The position numbers were made by a program, and so were the translations under genes. The notes under the pieces were generated by a model that worked only from the letters and a program-made list of their open reading frames with translations, made no database searches and was not told the origin of the DNA. Source: Lolium rigidum (lineage: Eukaryota; Streptophyta; Magnoliopsida; Poales; Poaceae). From it: a stretch of 64,000 nt of DNA. Positions 33,114 to 43,500 of the stretch are shown one piece after another. Location of the stretch: NCBI RefSeq assembly GCF_022539505.1, contig NC_061510.1:400936249-401000248 (forward strand). Direction: 5' to 3'. Every line of letters starts with the position of its first letter. Position 1 is the stretch's first letter.

Positions 33114-34305
33114 GGGCATCTTCAGCGGCGCGACGCATTTCGGACGCCTAAAAGTGGTCGCGAGCGTCCGTTTGCGTTGCCCCGTGGATATATTTTGTCC
33201 GCTCGTCCGTTTGCGTCTGGATGTGCTCCCACCGGAGTGACCTATTTTTTGAATTGTAACATAGTTAAAAACATTCAAAGTAGTACATAAAAATACATAA
33301 AAACTATACAAAATAGATCTATAGGCCTAGACTACTTGCTTCCTGACGGGCCGACACCGTCGTTGCGTCGCTCCGCCGCCTCCCGCGTGGCCGCTATGGC
33401 TCGGTGCGCCGCTGCGTCCTCTTGCAGGCACTGCTCCAGCCTCGCGTTGGTGGCGTCGTCCTTGAGCGTCTCGAAAGACTCGACGAGGGCCCTCTGCTCC
33501 GCCGCCTTCTCCTCCGGCGTCGGCGCATAAGGGTCATCAGAGGACCAAGATATCTCCGAGTCGGAGTCCTCTGCTGCAGCGGCGGCCGCCAGCCTGCGCT
33601 GTTACAGCTCGGCGTCCAATGCCGCGTGGCCCGCCAGCTCCTCCTCTGCTTCCTGCACCGCGAGTGCCAGGGCCGCGGCGTCCCTGACCGGGTCGAGGAG
33701 GTCGCCGTGCTGTCTTCGGAGTCGAACTCCTCGAGGAGCTCGAGGCCGGAGGAGGTGGAGTGGGAGGTGAAGGTGGAGGTGGAGGCGCGGCAGCCTGCCC
33801 GCGTCCGGCGCTGCTCATGGTGGATCCGCTGGAGGCTGAGAGGAAGCGGCGCTACGGCAGCGGCGGCTAGGGTTTAGTGGGGAGGAGATGAGATGCTCGC
33901 GCCCCTGTATATATAGGTCGGAGGCAGGGCGACGGCCGCGCCACGCGTGGCATCGCCATTACTACGTGTGCAGAGGTAGACGATGGCCGCACCACGCGAG
34001 GCATCGCCATTTACGCGGCCGCAGACTGCCGAAACGACGCCTCGCTGCCAGTACTGGCTGAGAAGACGCATCGACGCAGGGTCGCTGCCAGGCGGGCCCG
34101 ACGAAACATCCGCTTGACTGAAAGTGTCCGCCGAGCGTCCGCCAGAGACGCATCCCAGGCGCATATTTGGGCCAGGTTTGCGTCTCCGCGGACGGCCCGG
34201 TCACTTTGCGTCGCCCCGCTGGAGGTGGTGCTAGACGCATTTCCGGTCACGGCGGACGAAAACGGTCGCTCAGCGTCCGTTTGCGTCGCGCCGCTGGAGA
34301 TGCCC
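33114..34305 (-). mobile_element. Non-autonomous PIF/Harbinger element, 1.19 kb
   Basis: The terminal inverted repeats GGGCATCTTCAGCGGCGCGA and (reverse complement of the right end) GGGCATCTCCAGCGGCGCGA differ at one base and extend a few bases further. TTA is duplicated at 33111-33113 and 34306-34308, the classic PIF/Harbinger 3-bp target. The matching site of SQS copy 2 (47181-47200) has no insertion. No transposase is present. Confidence 0.88.
33338..33818 (-). pseudogene. Degenerate GC-rich ORF inside the PIF/Harbinger element
   Basis: On the minus strand a frame begins MSSAGRGQAAAPPPPPSPP at 33818 and, after a frame change near 33600, continues with an acidic then helical segment (SWSSDDPYAPTPEEKAAEQ and REAAERR) to about 33338. 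It reads like the low-complexity N-terminus and helical C-terminus of a captured or element-borne protein. I do not recognise a defined domain. The frame break and missing middle mark it as non-functional. Confidence 0.4.
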
Positions 34306-34319
34306 TTACAACATACCTA

Positions 34320-35720
34320 GATCATCTCCAGTCGCGTCCTTCAAACGGCGTTGGATTGAGCGTTTGGGGGACGTGTTTTGTTCTTGCCGCGTTTGGTGAA
34401 CATCGCTCCCCAGCTGCATCTCCCAAACTTTTTAAAACACTAAAATACACTTTTTTTTTGCATTTTTATATAAATAGAGAGAAGAAACATGGTTTTACAT
34501 CAACTAATACGTAGTTTGGAACATGGTTTATACAAACTAATAAATAGTTTGAACCATGGTTGACACAAATTTAAAACATTGTAAAATGAGAAAATCTAAC
34601 TAGGGATGGCATCGCATGTTTCGTGTGTTCGCTGTCAAGAAAGAACACTCGCAGTCACGCCCAGTCATCCAAACTGGAAAATCCAGCTGTTAACGGTACC
34701 CCTGTTGGTTCTTTCGAGGAAGAACATTCAGAAACCTCCGTGCCTATTTTTGCTGCGAAGAAACAACACTATGCTTTCAGTCGTCATCCTCCTTGTCGTT
34801 GTCGCCATGGTAGTGCTGGTGGCAGCACGTCTCGTCGAACACCTTGACGCTCATGTCGCGCTCGCCAAGGTAGGAGAACGTGAGCACATAGCTAGCTTGG
34901 AGGTGGTGGTAGCGCGCGAACTTCTCCCAGCCGATGTGGAGGTACATCTTGCCGCGCGCGTCGCGGATCACGTCCACAATCCATCAGCAGCAGCCACAGG
35001 AAGCCTCCCGCAGATGCAGCAATGCCGGCTCATCACCGGCGACGAAGTTGGCGAACTTGTCCCGGAGCCTCTCGATGCCGAATGGGTCGCCCTTGAGGAC
35101 GACGACGAACTCGAACAACACTTGCCGCTCCTCCTCCTACAGGTCCGACGATGAAGACGATGGTGGGCGACGGCGAGCGTGCAGCTCTGCCGCGGCCATG
35201 ACCACGGCCGCGACCTCGACCTCGATCTCCGCCTCTACCAGACATGGCATCAACTCTTGAGATGGTGGCGGCTAGGGTTGGGGAGAGAGGCGCTAGGGTT
35301 TGTGTGTGAGGGAAGATGGGAGGACGGTCCTTTTTATAGGCCAGAGGGAGGCGGGGGAGTGGTGGCGCTCATTAACGCTGACACACAGAGCTAGGCACGA
35401 CGAGACGCTTCACTGCACCTCTGCGGGAACTGCACCATCGCTGCGCGCCAATAAATTCCGTCGCGAGGTAGGCGACGTTAGGTTAAACTTCAATGTGCCG
35501 CTGACGCGTCGGTCCCGCCACGCCTCGCCTCGCTTTTTGGTATGTCCGGTGTCCCCGGAGCATCCCCCGTGGGGCGGGGATTGGCTCGGGGCGCCGGACA
35601 CCGTATTGGGCCGTGCCGAACAAAAAGAGGCTTTGGGGGACGCGACTGAGAATGTTTTTTTATTCGGCACGCTCCAAAAGCCTTTGGGGGACGCTTTGGG
35701 GGACGCGGTTGGAGATGCTC
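34320..35720 (-). mobile_element. Second PIF/Harbinger-type element carrying a B3-like fragment
   Basis: The left end GATCATCTCCAGTCGCGTCC and the reverse complement of the right end GAGCATCTCCAACCGCGTCC form imperfect terminal repeats. The flanks are CTA (34317-34319) and TTA (35721-35723), consistent with a decayed TTA duplication. It starts 14 bases after the end of the first PIF element. The aligned site of SQS copy 2 is empty. Confidence 0.75.
34777..35245 (-). pseudogene. B3-domain-like protein fragment captured in a PIF/Harbinger element
   Basis: Minus-strand reading gives VLFEFVVVLKGDPFGIERL, then MYLHIGWEKFARYHHLQASY, YVLTFSYLGERDMSVKVFDE and an acidic tail. The W-x-K-F-x-x-x-H...L-x-F-x-Y-x-G...V-x-V-F-D pattern is that of the plant B3 DNA-binding domain (REM-type). 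A Gly/Arg-rich leader (MSGRGGDRGRGRGRG) starts at 35245 in another frame, and a TGA interrupts the B3 frame just before WIVDVIRD. The fragment is intronless and broken. B3 identity is by motif recognition; I infer gene capture by the transposon. Confidence 0.6.
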
Positions 35721-35770
35721 TTACATTTGCATATTAGTTTGAATTGTATCTGCGTCAAAGTTTAAATGGC

Positions 35771-36437
35771 CAACGAAACTATACGGGGAAAGATTAAGAC
35801 AGCAAGGCGATCGGGAGGCGGCTCTAAAACCCATCAAGGGTTTCGTCCCTCTCACCGGCGACATTGCCGGTCCGCTCCACCTCAGGTGGTCTTGGGGCCT
35901 TTGAGGTGTGGCGGAACCACGGCCTCTCGCTGGCGGGAAGGTTTCACTTCTTCGTTTAGTTTGTTTTCAGTGTCTTTTTCGGGATGGTGAGGCGGCAGCT
36001 ACTTCCTGAAGTCAGAATAAGGTCTTCCCCGTCCAATCCTGGTGGTGCATCTAGCACCGGTGGAGGGCATGTGTACTTGTGTGTCCGACGGATCTCCCGT
36101 GATCCGGTCGTCTTTCGTGTTCGATTGTGTGGTTTCAGGCCAACCCCTTTCAATCTACGGTTGTCATCATTGATGATGGTTGCTGCTCTTGTGCGCTGGC
36201 CCTTAGGGACTTAGCATGATAACTTCCCGTCTGTCTACTAGAACAAGCTCTACAACGATAAACTTTGCCTGGCTCAGGTGATGGAGGAGCGAGGATGGTG
36301 GCGCGCCTTCGGTTCGCACTAGTGTATGTGGTCGTCGCTAGGTGGTCCAATGACCTATTTATAATTTTATTGCTTTTGAGAATTTTTTATACTGATGTTG
36401 ATAATTATTAATAGATCGGTGAAAATTTTCGCAAAAA
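35771..36437 (+). mobile_element. Truncated LINE-type retroposon with poly(A) tail
   Basis: A 667-bp insertion ends in A8 and is flanked by the 14-bp duplication AAAGTTTAAATGGC (35757-35770 and 36438-36451), which fits target-primed reverse transcription. The segment contains no reverse transcriptase. The aligned flank of SQS copy 2 (49070-49130) lacks it. Confidence 0.8.
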
Positions 36438-36451
36438 AAAGTTTAAATGGC

Positions 36452-37598
36452 TAGACGCAGAAATAGGTAGAACTCACAACAGTATATATTAAAGTACTCG
36501 GGTCGCCTGTATCCTACATGCCGCGTCAAACATTGATCTCTCGTGTTCAGGTCAATGTTTAAAACTAAAATCCTCTTTGCATATCTTGTTGGTAACTCTA
36601 AATTGTAGTAGGTATTACAAGTTTGATGGAACATTTTTTTTTTTGGTTGCATATTCAACCTCTCCTATGTATAGTAGCAGGATGAAATTACAATTACAGA
36701 AACTCTCTTTGGAGCCCTAGCTCGCAGCATTTACAAGTTTAAAAGTATCCGAAAAAAATATGAATGTACATAAGGACGTATTCTACAATCATGTAAAATC
36801 TCATTGCTAAATACCTTATACTTTGGGCTATACAAAAATGACAAGTTTTGATAGTTTTTTAGAGTTTGAAAATGTGTACTGTTCACTATACTAATGTGTA
36901 CCCGCCGGAGACGATACCACTTGGAACCGAGATGGAGTTGAGCGTCGCCATAAACTGAATAAGAGGCCTCCACTTGGAGGTTGAAGAAATGTCAGGCTTC
37001 ATCGCCAGCCTTATTGGTCCGCGTGCCATTGGTAAGTCACGCCTTTCTCTGTCATTGGTCCACGCCTGCATGTTGTCAGGAGTACACAGGGTCGCAAACG
37101 AAATCGGCACCAACGCACGGAAACGTGCCCGCGCTAGCCCATCGCGCAAACGATTTTGTAAGTTACCACTTGCCAGGTAAAATTTGCTGGGAATTCGCAA
37201 ATAAAAAAGATAAAATTTGCTGCAGGGCCTGGCGAGTCCCGCGTGGAGTTTATTTAAAGAGAAAAGTCACTGTTTGTTCCGGAAATTATGCCGAGGGGAG
37301 AGGCCCTGGTGCCGTCGTGCTACGGAGGGCACGTTCGCGCGATATCGGATATCTGATGGGCTAATTATATAGTGCTAGCTCAGCACAGGCGAGCAGGCGT
37401 CCAATGATTCGAACAGTCTCCAAGCTTCTCTTCCCTGCTCCAGTTCCTCGCGTCCTGATAGTGCATCTCATCTTCCTGCTTTGCTGAATTCTCACCCCAA
37501 ATCACCTGAGCATTTGTAGTAATCCGGCCATCCCTGAGTTTGGGTCGTCACATGATCATGGAGCTTTGATTTGGGGTTGGTGAAGAAGAGGGATAGAG
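36452..37598. other. Intergenic region between the two squalene synthases; promoter side of copy 2
   Basis: 36452-36665 aligns with 49117-49320 downstream of copy 2, so it is the end of the duplicated unit. From 36670 to 37560 the sequence is unique. Minus- and plus-strand frames there are short and unconvincing. Confidence 0.6.
37364..37372 (+). promoter_or_regulatory. Possible TATA box of SQS copy 2
   Basis: ATTATATAG lies 227 bases before the ATG in otherwise GC-balanced sequence, and a C/T-rich leader follows. Position and motif fit a plant core promoter; there is no experimental support. Confidence 0.35.
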
Positions 37599-40500
37599 AT
37601 GGAGGCGCTGTTGCAGCCGGAGGAGGCGGTGGCGCTGGTGAAGCTGTGGGTGGCGGCGAGGAAGATGAAGCGCCAGATCCCGCCCGAGGAGCACTGGGCC
37701 TTCTGCTACGACATGCTCCAGAAGGTCTCCCGCAGCTTCGCGTTCGTCATACAGCAGCTCGGGCCCGACCTCCGCAATGCCGTAAGCCTCTTTGCTCCAC
37801 GCGATTCAAGAGCCTGATTTAGACTGAAACACGGCCGCTGATGTTGTGGTTATGCAGGTGTGCATCTTCTACCTCGTGCTCCGGGCCATGGACACCGTCG
37901 GTGAGCACTAACCCCGTTCATCAGTGCTCTATTACTGCGGTTTAAGAGCAACGCTCACTAGTGATTACTGTGAGTGCAGAGGACGACACCAGCATCCCTA
38001 CGGAGGAGAAGCTGCCCATCCTCCGGGATTTCTACCGCAATGCCTACGACCCCAACTGGCGTTTTTCATGTACGTACAAGATCTCTTTCTTTCTTTTTTG
38101 AAGTATATATAAGCAGGAGCATACGAGATCTCTTAAGAACACACTGCTATTGTCTACAATACGGGCAGCGTCTCCGGCATCAAATCCCCCGGTCTTCCGC
38201 TGATACATGACCTTTTTTTTCAAATCCCCACTTTTTGTCCGGCGATTTTTTTAGTAAAATAATACGAGTTAATTATTTTTTTCAGAAATAATACTGTACG
38301 TGTTTTTAAACTTTTCAAATCTAGGATTCAATCGGTCATACGGGGACCGGTCGGCCACACGTACTCGATAGGATCTGGTCGACATACGCGCTGCCGGTTG
38401 CACGCTCTGTTGTGCCCACAAACCAGCCGATCATGTATGTGCACTAACAAGAATCAGGTGCCACAGCTGCCGACATCGGCACTCGAGTGACTGATCGGCC
38501 GCCGTGTGACTGATTGACTCCTATATTTGAAATTTTTAAAATACGTATAATTTCTAGAAAATAATAAATAGTTTGTATTATTTAAAAAACACCTTTTTGT
38601 TAAAATAAAGTCCCCGTTTTTTGCTTTTATGTAGGTTCAACAGAAAATAAAACTAAAAGATTGTTCTCACGAACACTTTACGTACTGGAGACTTCTTCTG
38701 AGACCTTGTAGCGAAAAATGTGCTATTATAACAAACCAACCTCGGAGACTCCAACGAAGGCCTCGCAACAAAATTTGTGTCATTTTGTGCCAAAATTGCA
38801 TAATTGTTATAACAAAGTTCATTTCATCCTACGATTAAATCCATATTATATATGGTTGAGAAAACAACCTGGCTCTACCCCATGGTAGCATCGTCGTTCG
38901 GCCATGGTACCACCTGTCGAAGCCATTGGCAACACCACCTAACACGACGTTGGGAGCATCTGCCTTAGCGGCTGAAAGTATGTGGCCTAACCGTACCAGT
39001 GGGATGTTGGAGACCTTCTCGGAGGCTTTCGCTCATAGCGACGGTGAGCATGACGACGCCTGCAACACGCACCCCACCGTCCTCGACATCGACTTGTTGC
39101 ACACACGGCAGGCGAGCGAACAATGGAGGGCAGTGAGGAAGCTAGGGTTTCTCATAGGGTAGGGTGTGTATGCATGCATTTATATGGGTGAATATATGTG
39201 TTGCGTCTTTTGTGTGTTTCAAAGAAAATTCCTTCCTCCTCCTTTTCTCTTAACTTTCTTAATTTTTAAATTTCATAAATAACATAATTTTTTTACGTCG
39301 TTTGCTAAAACACACCGTTTATTTGTGTCTTTGTGAGATACGACACATTACCAAAACACACCACCTATCAAAAAAGGGAAAGTTTTGCATTTTTCCTTCA
39401 AAACCCAGCATCCCAGCTAAAAGTGCAATTTTTTTCCTTTTTAGACAAGTTTTGTGTTCTGTCAAACGTGTCACAATATTATAATGGTTTAGCAAAGGCT
39501 AGAAAATAACGATGTACTGTACTATTTTTTCCTTTTTTTTTTCTTAATTCATACTTTTACCCACCGTATCACCGTTCACCAATCTGGCCGGAGGCTTTTG
39601 AGAGCAGCAGCGGCGGCAGTCTCAGCCGTGGCCACTCCACCATGCCTGCGTGCCCTGCTAGCCACGCCCACGCTCTCGCTGATGGAGCTCGTGCACGGTG
39701 CACCGGCGCCTTCTCCCGTGCTGGCCGACACGGATGCGGCCGACCGCCATAGACTTCCAGGATGTGTTCTCCCCTTCCGTGTCTACCCTGGCCGCGCAGC
39801 CACCCAACTCGTTGACCATGTGCTGTTCGCGTACTCGCTAACTACGTGGTTGCCGGAGCTTCTCGAGGTCGGGTTCGCCGGAATCGAAGACGCCGGCGGT
39901 GCTCGGCTCGGTCTTCGTCGGGGTGGTCGCTCCCGGGCTTTCCAAGCTCGATGGAGGCATATAGGAGGTGCGAATCGGCTCTATGATTTTCCTATGGTGG
40001 TTGGCTTGCAGCGGCGTTGCTTCCTCCGTCGGCAATTGCTCGCCGGAGTGGCGCCAACAGCCGAGATCGATGCCGTGGGACTGATGAGAAGTGCCAGGCA
40101 ATTCACTTATCCACATTAATCGATATCCACTATGTTGACATGGACACGCTGGTGCGGCTGCCAGGACCCCAAATTCAGTTTCTCGGTAGTTATTGGGATG
40201 TTACCCTGCTGTTCTTGTTGATCTGATGATTTTTTTTGGCCTTCAGGTGGAACAGGCCACTTCAAAGTGCTGATGCATGAGTTCCGATACGTCTCCACGG
40301 CTTTCCTGGAACTGGATCAGGGGTACTTTATTTCTGTCCCGAATCTCAGAGCGGTCGCTATTTTCTGAAGTTTCCTAGTTCCCAATTTGTGTTTGGAAAT
40401 ATGTGGCTACGTACGGATTTTTTATTTTATCAAAGTCTTAGGGAACAGCCAACCACACCGTTCACTCAGCACTCATGTCACTCAGAAAAATAAAGTGAAT

Positions 40501-43500
40501 ACTTCTCTAAATATGAAATCGCTATGTCAAGTCAGGTTTACAAGTGAAATAGAAATGTAAGTTGCTCATAATAATTACAAGACTAGAGAACATTCATGGG
40601 GAGCATGTGCTAATTTATTTTGGCCAGGTTGTCACAAGTGAACCAGACAAAACAGGGACTGCGAAACTTTGAATAGTGAGATTAATTGTACATTGCCAAG
40701 CTAGGTTTCTGTGCCCACTTATCGTAAGCACTGAGCCTTCCCAGCTTTTGCATTTTGTGTTGAGTTCCAACTGGTACAAATGACAGAACCTATGTTGTCA
40801 TCTGGATGATCTTTTTTTGAGGGATTATCTGCGTGTTTTTTTGGAGGGATTATCTGTAGGAGTTCATTCAATAGTTTGTAAATATGAAAGGACATTTAAT
40901 TTGTGATCCATGCTCTGTTTCGAAAAAAAATGTGAGCCATGCTTTTGGAGGCATTTTAATACTCTAAATGTGCCTTGCCCGTTTAGCTGACAAAAAGAGA
41001 AATGTCCATCTTGAACCAAGCTATTAAAGTCAGTGTAGTACTTCACATGCTGCAAATGAAGCTTTCTCTGCCCTCATTTGTTTTCCCAGTTCATCAATTA
41101 AGTGCGGTACGTAAAGTTCATCTAAAGCCTTTGCAGAAAATAATAATATTTCATTTTTTTCAGATATCAAAAGCCAATTGAAGAAATCACTAGGCTAATG
41201 GGAGCAGGAATGGCAAAATTTATATGCCAGGAGGTCTGTTAGCCTAGATAATCAAAATATAAAGTGACTATATAATCAGTATATATATGAATGTTCACTT
41301 TATTTTTCTTATGAGGTGGCCCTCTTCAGTTTTTAATCAACATAGACAGATGGTGTTTGTCTTCCATCTCTCAACATAAATGTTTGTACGGCATATGGCT
41401 CATTCAGCTCAATCCTTAACGCCATGTGAATTTTTCAAAAAGGGGCCTCTGCTAATGCCATATGTCTGTAGCTTATAAAATATCTGATACTTGTCAAGTA
41501 ACATATCAGAAAACGCCAGTAAAAGTGAGTATCCAGTAACACATCCAAAGGGATATTCACCTGATAACCACACTTTATGCCCAAAGGCATTGTCATTCAG
41601 TTGTGCAACCTTTGTTTGGCTACTACTATTTGGTTTGAAATCCTATGTTTGGCTGTTATAGCAACATCTTAATGTTTTGGTCACTTCTCCTTATGGAAGA
41701 TGGTTTGTGGGCATTATGGCATTGATAAATGTACTCATCACACTAATATTAATAAACCATACATATCTTGTGTGCATAAGAATTGTGATAGCAACATCTA
41801 TGAATAGAAATGCTTTTAGATGTTTTGCTTGGACCTAGTTAAAATTTAGGGAGTAAAGGAGATTTCTGTGGCAAGGCCAGAAGAATCATTAGTTAGCTTT
41901 GAGAAAAAAGGAAGCATGTAGTGTTTGTAGGTCAGGGTTTTGTACACATTTATTAATATCAACTAGATGCTGACAACATTGTTATTTGTTTGAACTAATA
42001 TGGAACTACTTTGTTTTGTAGGTTGAAACTATTGATGACTATGATGAGTATTGCCACTATGTATCAGGGCTAGTAGGCTATGGACTTTCTAGGCTCTTTC
42101 ATGCTGCTGGGACAGAAGATCTGGCTTCAGACCAGCTTTCAAATTCAATGGGTTTGTTCCTGCAGGTATTTTCACTGCCATAATGATGGAAACCTTTCTT
42201 TACATTTTCCCCATATCTAATAGGTGGGCTTCAATTATTGCAGAAAAACAGTATAATAAGGGATTATTTGGAGGACATAAATGAGATACCAAAGTGCCGT
42301 ATGTTCTGGCCTCGAGAAATATGGAGTAAATATGTTGATAAGCTTGAGGTACATCAATTGTTTTACTATATTAATTCCGCCTGACTAGCTTCAGGTACCA
42401 TATATTATGAATTGCAAATGATCGAACATCCACAATTTTCTGTCTAGTGGCAACGAGTAAATTACAATGGAATCCTATTATAAATAAATGCATGATTCTT
42501 CGGTTCCAATGTTTAGTACTCCCTCCGTCTCAGTTTACTAGTCTTCCCCGTATCCCTAGGTCGCCAATTTGACCTATATAATGCAAAAATTATATCATTA
42601 GAAAATAGAACATCTAAACTTTCTAATGATATAATTTTTATAACATATAACTAATGCTAACTTGATCAAATTTGCGACCTAGGGGTACGCGCACGCTTAA
42701 TAAATTGTGAGAGAGGGAGTAAAATAACGAAAGGGTACTTCAGAGTAATTGAAATATCTAATTAAACAATTAATCATGTATTATGAATACGTAATACAAT
42801 CCATTTACATAAATTTGAAAGTCTACAACTGTTCGACCTTTTTTCATCATTTTTTGGACGGAATTTCTATTTTTCAGCTATAATAACGCAATATTTTGGG
42901 TTACTAAATTAGGGCCTCAAGTATGATGAAAATTCAGAAAAAGCAGTGCAATGCTTGAATGATATGGTGACTAATGCTTTGATCCACGCTGAAGATTGCC
43001 TTCAATACATGTCATCGTTGAAAGATAATACCAATTTTCGCCTTTGTGCAATACCTCAGGTACACTATAGTGCTTGACATTCCTAATTACAGTCTTCATA
43101 CTTAGTATTATCGGTGGAACATGTCCTAACTCTAAGTACATGTATGCTACTAGACATCATTTATGGTTACTGAAGCTTCCTTTCTTTGTTACCTAGATGT
43201 AAGCATATGTACAATTGTTGATAAGGCAGTCTTATCTCAGGCATTACATTTCATTAGAGAAGACAAAAAACATATTGTACATGCATTACCTCCAACGATT
43301 ACCGTATGCATGCTGCTTAAATTATGGCAAAAAATAAATTATAAAGTATGTGACTAGTATAAGGCATCTCATGCAGTTAATGGAGAAAATGTCTTATATT
43401 TGATGGTAAGATATCATCTCTTGAGAAGACAAACCACTTTTTCATTTCTCTCTCTTCTAACTCATCGATAATTCTACATGGCTGGCCACTTATAAGTTAT

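Noticed and set aside
36886..37364. Overlapping frames between the squalene synthase genes
   Set aside because: Short frames on both strands over the presumed promoter of copy 2, with no domain or conservation evidence.
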